A stretch of DNA of 64,000 nt from Branchinecta lynchi. Its lineage: Eukaryota > Arthropoda > Branchiopoda > Anostraca > Branchinectidae. The translations under genes were made by a program, and so were the position numbers. Below are positions 43,727 through 55,904 of the stretch, one piece after another. The DNA lies in the NCBI GenBank assembly GCA_023053575.1, contig JAKZAP010000016.1:22276030-22340029 (forward strand). Direction: 5' to 3'. The notes under the pieces are model-generated. The model was given only the letters and a program-made list of their open reading frames with translations, was not told the origin of the DNA and ran no database searches. Position 1 is the stretch's first letter. Every line of letters begins with the position of its first letter.

Positions 43727-44414
43727 TTCTTATAACGTCAATGAGGGTACAAGAGAAATATGCAGTATTTGAAAGGTCAAGTTACGTCTTAGATCTTCTT
43801 TTTTTTTTCCCGTAGCATCTTTTCTAATTGAACTTATTTTTATAGTATTTGTATAAAACAATGAAAATCATTTTCCGTACGTTTTGTGGCTACTCCTCCA
43901 TCCCTCAGTGACGTTAATTTTAATCTATTCTTACCCACTTTTAAACTATTTACGTCACCTAACTTTTAAAATTAAAACCCATATTATATTTACTGTTCTT
44001 CCCCCTAATCCCTAAATATAAAATTCTATACCTTCCGGTATAGAATAACTTCCTGAATCTGATATTCGAGCATTTTGAGTCGGGTATATAATTCGTTGGG
44101 AATTCGGAGCTTCAAATTTTTGTAATTAGCTTATTAGAGATTTACATTTATTTAACATCTTGAGTGCAAATGTTGACTTCACCGGCAGTCAGCATCAACT
44201 ATCGGCAACTACCGAAAAAAAAAATTGTCTTTTTTAAAATTTGACTGTCACGACGGACAGTCAGATTTCCGCTCCATTAGTATCTCGTAAACATTTCAAA
44301 TCCCAGAAAGCGAATACAGAAAGCACTATGGACCCTTTGCTCGTAAGCTATTTTGAGATAACAAAGAAACGTTCCCGTGGGTGGAATCTGTTTATCTTTT
44401 CTTTTGTGTTTTAG
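43727..44414. other. Intronic or flanking sequence, nothing recognised
   Basis: Right flank of the LINE, AT-rich, ending in the pyrimidine-rich tract TTTATCTTTTCTTTTGTGTTTTAG that precedes the candidate exon at 44415. Confidence 0.35.
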
Positions 44415-44557
44415 CGCTCCCCAGCCTCAGCAATGGGACGGGGGCAACTCAAACGGATTCTCTGATAAACGAAAGCAACCAGGGAAACGTACAATCCCCT
44501 GCGGGCGTCCTCACGGACCTTCTTCTCCTGGCCAGCCCCTACTTCCTGGCCGGATAA
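44415..44557 (+). CDS. Candidate last exon of the CUB-LDLa gene (cytoplasmic tail)
   Basis: A strong acceptor (pyrimidine tract then GTTTTAG/CG) opens a frame that continues the phase-1 end of the transmembrane exon with a Thr codon. It reads LPSLSNGTGATQTDSL, then NESNQGNVQSPAGVLTDLLL and ASPYFLAG before TAA at 44555-44557. A polar Ser/Thr/Asn-rich tail is plausible for a cytoplasmic region, and this GC-richer island stands out from the surrounding AT-rich DNA. Against it: another frame is also open for 80 codons, the intron would be 10.75 kb and contain a LINE, and exon 5 may end the gene itself. The foldback MITE at 44591 begins 33 bp after the stop and contains an AATAAA at 44658. Confidence 0.35.
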
Positions 44558-44590
44558 GACGAGCACCTTCTGACTGGTACGTACGACTGG

Positions 44591-44963
44591 TGCACTGTCA
44601 GAAGTTTCATGACATATAGCGTATAACTCTTTCAAGAATAACACCTTTTCACTTAGAAATAAAGTTTTTTGACCAATTAAGTTTGCACCATTTCGTGCCT
44701 AGATCTCCAACAACACCTCCAATTGGTAAAAATACTAACGGGAACGGAAGAAACATAACAGATAACATTCCAAAGTGTTATCTGTTCAAACCGCGCATCC
44801 TTCTAGTGTCATTATGTAACTTCTGACAGTGTAGTATTTTTACCTATTGAAGGTGTTGTTGGACATCTAGGCACGAAATAGTATAAACTTAATTGGTCAT
44901 AACACTTTATTTCTAAGTGAAAAGGTGTTATGCGCAATTTGTTATGAAACTTCTGACAGTGCA
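44591..44963. mobile_element. Long-palindrome (foldback) MITE, copy 2
   Basis: 373 bp, starting TGCACTGTCAGAAGTTTCAT and ending with the exact inverse of its first 14 bases (CTTCTGACAGTGCA). It matches 423-808 along its length with modest divergence. It folds on itself almost end to end and is non-coding. Confidence 0.8.
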
Positions 44964-47750
44964 GGAAATGTATATATTTTACTCACTTGAACATGATCGA
45001 TGGCCAATAATGGTCATATACAGACACGGCAAACAAGATCAAAGCCGATGCGCTTTTGCTCACTCAAGCACTTCCTTGTCGGCGGAATGTGCTTATTTTC
45101 AGATACGTTTATTTCATTGGATCTAAGCGAAAACAAAAACCCAGCGAGATCCCCATCCGGTACCATCTCCCTACGGTGTATCAGACCCACCCCTCTTCCC
45201 CAACCAAACACCCGCCCACATATCTCACATATATCTAACTGTCATATATTATAGCCGAGGTAGTTCTACGCTCTGTCCAAGACGACTAGAATGAGGTTGA
45301 CACAACTGTCTTTACACTGGAATGCATGAGAAACACAAAACAGAAGAGGCACAGTATCTGGAAATGACACTTAAGAACACTGCGGAACTTCCGAACAAAA
45401 ATCGTGAAAACGCTGAAGCGAAAGTTTTAGCTTTCACGAAGAAGTTTTAAAATCTCAAAAGCATCGAAGAAATAAAAGGTTTCCAACGGGTCTAGCTCTG
45501 TCGGGCCTATCTCATTGGGTGTTGTTTGATATTTGTATGGTTTCTGGTCGACCTCTACTAAGTATGTAAGTAATTTATTTATGACCCGCCATTTCGGAAA
45601 GGCGGAGTAAATGAAGAAAGTAAACAAAACACATACAAACATAGAAAAAGACACTTAATTTTTAATCTTCGGTCAGGAAACAGTGGACGACTTCGTGTGC
45701 TGGTTGGGCCCTGTCGTCCATGATTTTTGAAAGCGATGAGGAAACATCCAAAAGGGTAGCACTTGCATCTTGAATTTTGAACTTCTCCGTCAATGTATGG
45801 TTATGACCTCTAGTCTCTAGCTGTGTCAGAAAAAGTATGTTCGTGACGGGTCTAGATGATGGCCTAACTGAACAGGAGGTCAGAAATGTCAACAACGTCC
45901 GGCCCTACAGTCTTTGGCAAAACACACTTTAGACATTAGACTTTGCGAAGGGTCTGCTTTATGTAATTCCCTAGTTTTGCTAGTCAAGCGTTTACGTTAT
46001 TTTGAGCCTAAGTTGTTGCGTCGGATTTACGTTGTGTTTCGCTTGTTGCCCATGTATGTTCTGCCCCACTCCCTGGCAGATTTGCGAATCTTATCTGCGA
46101 GAGAGGGTAGACACCGTCTTCTTCAACTCTGACCCTTCCCAAACCATAAGCATTTCCTACACTACCTTCTGATCACTTTCCTCCTTTCAACTGCGATGCA
46201 TGGATCAAGCTTATTAGACCGTCCAATTTGTCTTGAAAGTATCCTTCAGGAAAATACCTTTTTCCAATTTTCTTAGAAAGCCTTACTCGATTCTAGATGA
46301 TCACCACGTCGCTCTTGGCAACTTAGACAAGGAAGATTGCTCCCCCTCCCCTCACGCACACGCCGTCACTGAATCAAATAAGTTTAATAATCATTGTCAA
46401 GGAAACATCCGGCCCCGAGAGATTGATCCATCTCCCATCATATTACACTGAGTTGGAAAAAGAAAAAAGAAAAAAAGAGGTTTTTATTGTGGTGGATGGA
46501 TTTGTTATTTTCTCCGTCGCAATGACTTTCAGGCGTTATTTTGGTGGTGTGGGGCGCAGCAGGGTACCTCCTGTTTGATAGGAAGTCATGGAAGCACATA
46601 TTTCTTGCATCAACTAGATTATCTATTTTTCAGCAGCTTTTAATTTTGCCATAGCTGCGCTTCATCTAGCGGGAGACAAGGAAGTTTATAAGGGGGATGC
46701 TATCTCGGGCATGGTAGCGGAAACCCTTCTAGTCATTCTTCAAATGAGTCAATATGAGTCACATAATATTTCTGTAGAACAAAAATAGCCTTGTACGTCA
46801 AAACAAAATGGTTTGAAAATAAGAAAACAACGGTTAATGCAAAGTAAAATAAACTGAGTGTCAAACACTGCTTTGTTATAATTATATACGAAATATGGTA
46901 CAAAGGATTTAAAAAAACGCTGAGAAGACTTGAAATCGGGTTTACTCGCTTGCCGCGTATCGACGGATGGTTCAGGGGTGTAAAAAGGCGGTAGAATGTC
47001 GCGGTGGACATCCTATTCCTTCAACGATACAATTCCCAATCTGAGCGCTATCACTGTACCAAGGACTGACAAGCTCGGCGCACAAGTTCAGAACAAAACA
47101 GATTAGATTTTGTCACACCGCAGAAGAATTTATAATGGCAGCGGCATAGACTAAATTGGCTTTAATCGTCTCTCCCCCTCCTCTCCGCATCTGTTTGTTC
47201 AAGGATCAATAATTCTTTACAAACAAGGCCATGCGCTGATCGCAGGCAGCGCGTCAAGGAAACCGGTGATTATTCTGCAGAATTTGTTTTTTCAATTTAA
47301 CGAGGTTGATTACTACTTGACGGTCGTAGCCTACCCAATAAAAAGGATGAAACTTCGGTCTGATCAAAGAACTCAATCATATGAATCTTTTTTAACATGA
47401 ACCAGAGTTGTTGCGCCCAATACAACTATTGTTTCTTTTGGCAATTCCGTTTTTGAACATTAAATTAAATCTTCAATAAATCAAGCCCGGATCGGCTAGT
47501 ATCTAACAAGTCAAAACACACGTTATAGGGAGTAGGATCTCTTGGACTTTAACAGCCCGTACGGAATATTTAGTCCCGAAAACTGGCTACACCGGTCACA
47601 ATAGTGCCGTATTAGTTTTCTTTAAACGCTGACCGTGGTAGTAAAGAAACCCAGCTAGGACCAAGGTTATAGCTGATTTTCCATAATAATTATTATCATA
47701 CAAAAAATAATAATCTAACATAGACTGCATTACGAAATAATGCTCTTATT
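44964..47750. other. 2.8 kb without a recognised gene
   Basis: Sequence of mixed composition and few repeats. The open frames (for example 45662-45895 minus, 45914-46132 plus, 46733-47011 minus) are all under 95 codons, carry no known motif and have no convincing paired splice sites. It could hold unrecognised exons or regulatory DNA. Confidence 0.3.
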
Positions 47751-47752
47751 GG

Positions 47753-48935
47753 GATCCCAAAACGTAAGTGGAGGGATACCTATGACATCGCAAAAGTTGT
47801 CCGTCTGTCCGTCTGTGCGCACTATAACTCTCCAAGGGAATGAGATATTTTAATGAAACTTAGTGTGAGGCTTTTTTTGGTCAAGAGTAAGGTCCTGTTC
47901 GTAGATGGGCTCTGTAGCCCTACATTTACGGGTGGGGGAGGGGGTTTAAATTAAGGGGCAAATGAAATATTTTTAAACAGATAATATGATAGTCGATTAT
48001 GAAGTAAGAAGAAATGCTGAACACGATGGTGAAAACCATTTCGTCATCGGACAAATAGTTCGTCCGGAATCCGGCCAAAGCCGGAAAGTTTGTTAAAAGT
48101 AAAAGTGTTATTTAAAGTTGATTAGATGTTTGATTTAGGGGTAGGAAGACATGCTGAACACGACAGTGAAAACCATTTTCTCGACGGACAAGTATTTCGC
48201 CCGGAATCCGGCCAAAATCGGAAAGTCTGTTAAAAGTAAAAGTTTTATTTGAAGCTGAATGAATGTTCGATTTAGGGGTAGGAAAATATGCTAGACTCGA
48301 CGGTGAAAACCATTTTCTTGCTGGATACGTAGTTCGCCCGGTAAAAGTAAAAGTTTTATTTGGAGTTGATTAGATGTTCAATTTAGGGTAAGAAAACATG
48401 CTGAACACTTCTGTGAAAACAATTTTCTACTCGGACAAGTAGTTCGCCCGGAATCCGGCCGAAACCGGAAAATTATTAAAAGTTAAAGTTTTACTTGTAG
48501 TTGATTAGATATCCGATTTAGGGTAAGAAGAGATCCTGAATCCCTGTATGACAATAATTTTTTATCCGCACATAAAGTTCGACCGAAATCCGGCTGGAGC
48601 CGGAAAATTTGTTATAAGTTACATTTTTATCTGAAGTTGATTAGGTGTTGAATATTGGGGAAAGAAGATACGCTGAGTTGGTTTTTGAGCTTTCTTTTTC
48701 CGCAAGACAAGTAGTTCAATACAGATATGACTTATAGGGGTAAACACACATGCTGACTCCATATCTGAACTTGGTTTTCTCAGATGATTAGGTATTTGGC
48801 CTTAATCTGTTTCTGAATTTTAAATAGTAAAAATGTTCAAGGAGACTGGATTTGGCAAAGATAAGACACAATTGTCTGGATCAAATATTGAATCTTTGGG
48901 ATCCCATCGAAACCTTTGGTCTTGTTATACCATAG
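47753..48935 (+). mobile_element. Family B element with six ~135-bp subrepeats
   Basis: Starts 'ttgggatcccaaaacgtaag', passes the (GTCC)n tract 'gtccgtctgtccgtctgt' and 'agccctacatttacgggtgg', and then shows six units beginning near 47983, 48124, 48260, 48370, 48506 and 48640, each with 'gatgttcgatttaggggta'-type sequence, 'gacatgctgaacac' and 'cgcccggaatccggcc'. It closes with 'tgggatcccatcgaaacc' and 'ggtcttgtt' near 48930. Spacing of about 110-140 bp between units is seen directly. Confidence 0.75.
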
Positions 48936-48959
48936 CCATCGCATGAGATTTACTATAAG

Positions 48960-50055
48960 CCCTTTTTGGGATCCCAAAACGGAAGTGGAGGAATACCTCT
49001 ATGACATCGCAAAAGTTATCCGTCTGTCCGTCTGTCCGTCTGTTAGCACGATAACTCTCGAAAAGAATGAGATATTCTGATGAAACTTGGTATGAGGATT
49101 GTTCGGTCAAGGGGAAGGTCAAGTTCGTGATGGGCTCTGGCTCTACATTTAGGGGTGGGGTTCCAGTTAAGGGACAAACAAAATATTTGTAAACAGCTAA
49201 TGTGATAGTCGATTGTGGGGTAAGAAGACATGTTGAGCACGATGGTGAACAACATTTTCTCGCCGGACAAGTAGTTCGTCCGGAATCTGGCAAAAACCGG
49301 AAAGTTGGTTAAAAGTAAAAGTTTCATTTTAAGTTGATTAAACGTTCGATTTACGGGTAAGAAGACATGCTGAAGACGAAGGTGAAAACCATTTTCTCGC
49401 TGGACAAGTGGTTTGTCTAGAATCTGGTAAAAACCAGAAAGTTGGTTAAAAGTAAAAGTTTCATTTGAAGTTGATTAAACATTCGATTTACAGGTAAGAA
49501 AACATGCTGAACACGATGGTGAAAACCATTTTCTCGCCGGACAAGTAGTTTGTCCGGAATCCGTCAAAAACCGGAAAGTTTCAGTTGAAGTTGATTAAAT
49601 GTTCGATTTAAGGGGTAAGAAGACTTGCTGAACACGATGGCGAAAATCATTTTCTCGCCGGACAACTAGTTCAGACGCTGACTCTGTATATCATACTAAT
49701 TTTTTACCCGGACATATAATTAGTTCGGAATCCGGTTGTAATCGGAATTTTTTGATAAGTCAAATTTTATAAGAAGTTTTTATAAGAAGTTTGTTTCTGA
49801 ATTTTCTTTTTTTTTTGCTGGACTAGTAGTTCGCTCCGAATTCGGGCGAAACCGGAAATTTGGCAGAAGTAAAGCAGGAAGTTTCGGTCAGTGGCCTATC
49901 GTCAAAATAGATATGGCTTATAGAGGTATATCTGAACTTGGTTTTCTCTGATGATTAGCCTGGCGAAAACTGGATCTGGCGAAGACAAGAACGAATTGTC
50001 TGGATCAAATATTAGTTTTTTAGGATCCAATCGACATCTTTTGTCTTGTTCTGTT
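48960..50055 (+). mobile_element. Family B element, tandem neighbour
   Basis: A second copy in the same orientation only about 30 bp after the previous one. It opens at 'tttgggatcccaaaacgg' (48965), has four clear subrepeats (49198, 49340, 49475, 49590) plus degenerate ones, and ends 'aatcgacatcttttgtcttgtt'. Two adjacent copies suggest either local duplication or preferred insertion next to an existing copy. Confidence 0.7.
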
Positions 50056-50499
50056 TTACCACGGACTGCAATCCCAACTCCGACTCGAATGAACTAGATC
50101 CAACTCCGACTCGAATGAACTAGATAGGATAAATACCCATAAACAAAATGCTATGGCGTGAAACGTCGGAACTAACTTCACTGCAAGCACAAGAGAAACA
50201 GCAGACAAACGAGACAAGGACCGCATGGACCGCCTTCAATGTACACACACAGGGTTTTGAGTGATATAGCGTCTAATCAGAGCATCACGGGAACAATTAA
50301 TCTCATTCGAGAGAAAAAAAAAACCAAGGGGTTGCTCACTTGTTCTGGATGACTGTACGTTCTTCATGTCACCAGCTGGCAGGGGCGTCCCGAGGGCGAA
50401 AATTCGGTCAGAACGGGCATCGCGGCGAAGCCGTGATGCCTGTTTACAAAATCTTTTGTACCCACATTTCCAAACTAGGCAATTTAACGTGTTTATTGG

Positions 50500-51380
50500 C
50501 TCCCATTCCTTATCAAATTTGTTAATTAATCCAACTTTTGTTCAGGTCGAGTCGATTTCACCGCATTCGATACGTCCCTACTTAAATTCGGTTATTTAAC
50601 GTATTTATTTGGTCACATTGACTTTTCTCAAGTCCGTATCTGTTCTACCGCATTCGGTCAGTCAATTTAATTATTCGGTAGTTTATCGGATTCATTTGGT
50701 TCTGATTCGTGACCGAATTCGACAATTCATCCAATTTCTGTTCATTCCGAGTCGATTTCACCGCATTCGGTACTTCCCTACGTAAATTCGGTGACTTAAC
50801 GTATTTATTTCGTAACACTGACTTTTCTTAAGTCCGCATCTGTTCTACCGCATTCGGTCAGTCAATTTCATAATTCGGTCATTTATCAGATTCATTTGGT
50901 TCTGATTCGTGACCGAATTCAACAATTCATTCAACTTTTGTTCAGTCCGAGTCGGTTTCCCCACATTCGGTACGTCCCTACGTAAATTCGGTGATTCACC
51001 GTATTTATCATTCAATCAATCAATCAATCAAGTTTAATCGGAATAGCTAAAAGCTAGAAAAGGAATACAAATTTACAAAATACACAGACACACAAGAAAC
51101 AAATTAACTAATACACTTACAAGAAATTACCAGAAATAAATGATGGGATGAAACTACCTTAAAATTGGATATATTTGGGTTTATTTGGTCACACTGACTT
51201 TTCTCAAGTCCGTTTCTGTTCTATCGCATTCGGTGTATCCATTTCATAATTCGGTGATTCATCAGAATCATTAGGTTCTAATTCGTTACGAAATTCGGTA
51301 TTTCACCTGATTTTTGTTTCGTCCGCGTCTGTTACCAGACTTACCCCATTCGGTTGTTTTAGGTGGTTCTACCAAGAGTT
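50500..51380. repeat. 200-bp tandem array inside the hAT element
   Basis: The landmark GAGTCGATTTC/GAGTCGGTTTC occurs at 50549, 50749 and 50949, exactly 200 bp apart. The unit holds several 'cgcattcggt' or 'aaattcggt' words, 'cttttctcaagtccg' and 'tggttctgattcgtgaccgaa'. The array is interrupted at about 51009-51184 and resumes for most of another unit. Confidence 0.75.
51009..51184 (-). mobile_element. Short retro-insertion with (TTGA)n tail, nested
   Basis: About 175 bp breaking the 200-bp array. It begins (plus strand) with CATTCAATCAATCAATCAATC, the inverted short-period tail of a LINE or SINE, and is bracketed by TTTAT on both sides. The array continues in register after it. The body has no ORF. 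Confidence 0.6.
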
Positions 51381-52285
51381 TCATTCCATTCCTGAATTCG
51401 GATACCGCTCCTGATCTGCTCCTTATTTTTTTAGTTATTTTTTCGGTAGTACGAATTCATTATTTGGTTCACCCCAGTTACTGTGCTTGGTAATTTAAGT
51501 GGCATTTATTTAGCTCTTGTTCTTTACCATTTAACGGTATCTTCAACTGGTTTCCCTTCCTTACTTAACTTATACCTCTAATGATTGCAGAACTTCAGGA
51601 ATAAGAAGTCTCCTGACGTGAAAACTAGCCTGTTTTTATTTGCTGTAAATTCAGAACAAATGTGCTTTACATCTACTGGATGGACCCTTTTTCGCCAGGC
51701 AGCTATGTGGTTTAATAGGTAGCCTTGGCATCACAAAAAAGGCACTTTGATCATGAGTGTTTCCAAAAAATTTCCCCTGCGGCACATTTAACACTCTCCA
51801 CTGTTTAGAAGAAGGGTACGTCATTTAGTTGGCGTTTGAGGCTTGGAATTTTGGGGTGCTTGAACCACGTTAAAAGCTAGAATTTGACAGAAAAAAGGCA
51901 GATTCAATTTTGTGCGGCGCTTTCATTTTCATGCGTACAGCCGTTTACGACGTTGTCGCTTGGCAGCAACTGCATTTTTTTTCCGGCACATTTTCAAGTC
52001 CTGTTGGCAAAACTGGACGTCTCCCAAAGGTAAAAGGCTAGTGACGGCGTATCCTTAAAAAAAAAAAAAAAGTGGAAGAGCGTGAAAACACGCCAAATTT
52101 TCTCTTTAGACTTACATACTATGCAACTTTTTACATTATAGCTTTGTTGAAGGCAACTCGCTGTGTTTTAGAAAAAAAAAATATATAAATTCGGTCAATA
52201 TCAGGTACCGATTCGGTCAATTTTTACCAGGTCCCCCCCCCCCCCCCCCCAATGAAGAAAGCCTCGGGACATCCCTGCTAGCTGG

Positions 52286-52830
52286 GCACTTACGGTACGC
52301 ATATTATCTTGGGAGTGAGCAACCCTTCCGCAAACCTTGTCGTCTAGTTTCGAAATACGTATACATATTGATGAAATTGAAACCGTTTGTTTTGTATTTG
52401 TTTTTTTGCAGTATACCCTTTTAGCTTACTAAACATTAAACTAAATTGCACCACGAAATCTCGTCCCTTTATCCATGTACACATCTGATATTTATCTATT
52501 GCTTACTTACAAAGGTCGGTTACTTACTCTGTATTCACGTGGCTTTGAGAAATTTCCGTTTGATCTACTCTTTTGCTTGGGATCGACCTTTGATTTCATC
52601 ACCTGACAAAGTTGTCTGCAATGTTTAATGTCAATACTGTCTTGAGAAACAGACGACGAAAGACGAAAGATCTTATTCAGGAATAGGATTTGAGAAATTA
52701 ACAACTTATTCTAATCATTCCCACACAAAAATCCTTATAAAATAGTTCGGAAGGACTTAATTTTGATTGGTACAACTGATCCCAAATTGCTAAAACGAGG
52801 AATTTGGTCAAGTGATCAAGTTGGTCTGAA
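52286..52830. other. No feature recognised
   Basis: AT-rich sequence between the hAT element and family B remnants, with only short open frames. Confidence 0.3.
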
Positions 52831-53580
52831 GTCGATTAGAGATGAGATGTTGGAATAAACATGAATACTGAATCCATATCTGAACTTGGTTATAGATTAT
52901 GGCAAAATTTTAAAAATCTTTGGCGAAGACCGTACATCTACAAGATTCCCTTGTCTGGATCATGTAGTCCAATAAATATTCGATATTTGAGATCGCGTCG
53001 AAACCATTTGTCTTATTTTGCATGGGTCGCGTTGTGCTTTAGGGATAGTGACCGTCGCAACTTTGTCAAACTGGAAGACAAAAGATATCTGGGATTGGTT
53101 CACCGAGAGGTACATGACTAAGGCAACGTGTTAAAAGCACCGTTAGACCTTAAATTACTGTCTCGCCGGATAAGTAGTTCAACTGGAATCCCAAAATGTA
53201 AGTGGAGGGATACCTGTGACTTCGTAATAGTTGCCCGTCTATTAGCACGATAACTCCTGAAAAGGTTGAGATAGTTTGATCAAACTTGACATGACACTCT
53301 TTGGGTCAAAGCAAAAGTCAAGTTCGAAGATGGGTTCTGTAGTCCTATATTTAAGGCTGGGGGAGGGGTCTGAAATTAACGGAAAAATAAATGCTGAATC
53401 CGAATATGAAAATTATTTTCTCGCCGATCAAGTAGTTCACCCGGAATCCGGTAAAGAACGGAAAGTTTGTGAACAGTAAAAATTTTATCTGAAGTTCAAT
53501 AGAGGTTTGATTTAGGGCCAAGGATTCACGCTGAACCCGAATATGAAATTTATTTTCTTGCCGTACTAGTTTATCACAAT
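52831..53580 (+). repeat. Two family B remnants
   Basis: 52840-53015 is the right arm ('gaatccatatctgaacttgg', 'gcgaagaccgtacatctac', 'tcgaaaccatttgtctt'). From 53190 a left half begins ('ggaatcccaaaatgtaagtg', 'ttagcacgataactcctgaa', 'tgggttctgtagtcctatat') with two subrepeats to about 53575. Confidence 0.6.
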
Positions 53581-54295
53581 TCTGTCTGTCGGTCTGGACT
53601 TTTTGTCACACTTGTTCGAGTCAGGCTACTTCCAGATGTGCTAGGACGATGAAAATTGGCAGGCATATCAGGGAACCGACCAAACTAACCTGGAAATAAT
53701 CAGTTTCCCGCGGGGGAGTGAAGGGCGGAGGAATCTGAGAAATATAGGGCAGTTTGTCACACTTTTTCGAGTTAGAATACTTCCAGATGTGCTAGGAGGA
53801 TCAAACTTGGCAGGCATATCAGGGTCCCGACCAAACTAACTCGGAAATAATCAGTTTCCTGATCCGACGATCTGGGAGGGGGGGGGGGGTGGAGGGCGTG
53901 GGAATTTGGAAAATTGAGTAGTGCGTAACTTTTGAACGGGTGATCGGATTGGAATGAAGCTTGATAACTGGATAAAGGACATTTCTGATGTCCCATTTGA
54001 ACTTCGGACCGGATTTGGTAGCAATGGGGGAGTTGGGGGGGGGGGGGAACCAGAAATCTCGAAAAACGGTTAGAATCAAGGGATCGGAGTGAAACTTGCG
54101 GGGATGAACAAGAATCTGCCTCAGATAAATCGTTTACACAATTGGGCTGGATCCGGACCCTTGGGGGGGGGGGCGGCGGAGGGGAGATTGCCGGAATTCC
54201 GGTGATGTCAGTTTTGGTGATTTTCGCGACGACAATTGAGAGGCATATCAGGCCCCGACCAAACTAACTTGGAAACAATCATAAATATTCTTTGA
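53581..54295 (+). repeat. Family A repeat
   Basis: Opens at 'ctgtctgtcggtctgg' and contains 'gttcgagtcaggctacttcc', repeated again 130 bp later (53765), followed by a full module with G-runs at 53877-53890, 54036-54048 and 54163-54172 and the end 'ggaattccggtgatg'. Confidence 0.65.
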
Positions 54296-54297
54296 GA

Positions 54298-54478
54298 CCA
54301 AGCTGACTTTGAAACATTTATTCAAACTATTAGCAAGACCGGATGCTACTATGGCAAGACAGGATGCTACTGGATACTACTCCATAAGATTGGACCAGTA
54401 TGAGGCACATTAAATGATAGTATTCTTTGCTATTACATAGTATTCCATGCAACGTTTTCGTACTACTACGTAGAACGG
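54298..54478. mobile_element. Family C MITE, partial, fused to family D
   Basis: Right two thirds of family C ('attagcaagaccggatgcta', 'ggatactactccataagatt', 'tgcaacgttttcgtactact'). Where the terminal ATTTTTCATCGG should follow, family D begins ('aacggatacgtcagctacg', 54476-54560) and shows a small palindrome CGGATACGTCAGCTACG..CGTAGCTGACATATCCG. Confidence 0.55.
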
Positions 54479-54561
54479 ATACGTCAGCTACGACAAGAAG
54501 GGCCGAAATATCGCTGATGAAGAATCGTAGCTGACATATCCGTTGTAAACATTGTTTGAAT

Positions 54562-55440
54562 AAACTGGAAACAATCAGTTTCTCAATCCGACCATCTGGG
54601 GGGGGGGGGGGGGTGGAGGGCGGGAGAATTTGGAAAATTGAGTAGTATGTAACTTTGGAACGGGTGATCGGATTGGAATGAAACTAGATGAGTGAATCAA
54701 GGATAGCTACGGGGGAGTTGGGGGGGGGGGGGAGACCGGAAATATCGAGAAACGGTTAGAATGGAGGGATCGGATTGAAACTTGCTGGGAAGAACAAGCA
54801 TCTGTCCCAGATAAATCGTTCACATAATTGGACCGGATCCGGACCCTTGAGTGGAGGGGAGTTTCCCTGAATTCCGGGGATGTCAATTTTGGTGATTTTC
54901 GCGACGAAACCTGGGAGGCATATCTGGGATCCAATCAAACTGACTTGTATATACAAATTTACTCGATCCCATAGTCGTGGGGGGAGTGGAGGGAAGGTGA
55001 ATCCGGAATATTGAGTTATGCGTAACTTTGGAACGGCCAGGTAATCAGATTTGAGTGAAATTTAACAACTGAACAGAGGACGTTTCTCTGGTGATCTTTT
55101 CATGTCCGGACCTAATCCGACATCTTTTAGGGGGGTGGAGAGACCTGAAAATACGTGACTTGCTGATACTGGAGAGATTGGGATGGAACTTCGTGGGAAT
55201 AAAAACAAAGGCTCTGGATAAATCTTTTTCAGAACGGGATTGGCTCCGGCGACTGTGGGGGAGTTTGAGGGGGGGGGGGGGGAAATCCGGTGATCACGAG
55301 TTAAGGTACTTCTAGAAGTGGTAGGACGATGCAACTTGGCTGGAATATTAGATATTATACAAGATTGGCCTAGAAATCGCCACTTTCCAAATCCGACTAT
55401 TCCTTAAAGTACCAATCTTGACCACAAAGTTTGAAAAATA
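54562..55440 (+). repeat. Family A repeats
   Basis: Two modules: 54580-54935 (G-runs at 54597-54612 and 54719-54732) and 54955-55330 (G-runs at 54978 and 55269-55282), ending with 'gtactt..gtaggacgatg'. The same order of words as at 24005. Confidence 0.65.
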
Positions 55441-55904
55441 CTTTTAAGCAAAATATACATTTTAATGACCCCATGAGCCCATTATCATTTTAGCCTAAAG
55501 GGTGTTGCATACAAATGAAGTCAAAGCTCCCTCAAAGTGCGTATATTAACTGCAAAGTCGAAAAGTACTTTTTATCAAATGATTTCATCTCAGCTTATGA
55601 CAGCGGATTCAACAGCTATGGGGGAGTTGGGAGGGGTGATCGGAAATCTCAAGAAACGGTTAGAACGGAAGGATCGGAGTTAAATTTGTTGGCGAGAACA
55701 AGCATTTATTCTAGATAAATCGTTTGCACAGTTGGGCTGGATCCGGACACATGGAAGGGGTAGAGAGAGGCCTTCCGGAATTCCTGTGATGGCGTTTTTT
55801 AATATGAAACTTGGCAGGCAATACCAGGGACCAGATCAATCTGACAGAGTCCTTACCTACTACATAGAATTGCAAGTGCCATTTGAGCTTACAGCTCTTG
55901 TTTT
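55441..55904 (+). repeat. Family A repeat (degenerate end)
   Basis: 'gatcggaaatctcaagaaac', 'gagaacaagcatttattcta', 'ttgggctggatccgg' and the edge 'gaattgcaagtgccatttga', 'gcttacagctcttgttttt' at 55867-55904. The edge is in the same orientation as at 25371. Confidence 0.5.

Larger units (their letters stand above)
50372..52285. mobile_element. hAT-type element, 1.9 kb, with 8-bp target duplication
   Basis: The element proper is 50380-52277. Left end CAGGGGCGTCCCGAGG and right end CCTCGGGACATCCCTG are inverted repeats with one main mismatch. They are bracketed by CCAGCTGG (50372-50379) and CTAGCTGG (52278-52285), matching in seven of eight bases. Ends of the form CAGGGGCG with an 8-bp duplication are typical of hAT transposons. 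The interior has a 200-bp tandem array, a nested retro-insertion, and a C-run near the right end, but no transposase, so it moves only with help from another element. Confidence 0.8.

Noticed and set aside
50500..51380. CRISPR-like array
   Set aside because: Units are 200 bp long, similar throughout with no unique spacers, and sit inside a eukaryotic hAT-type element.
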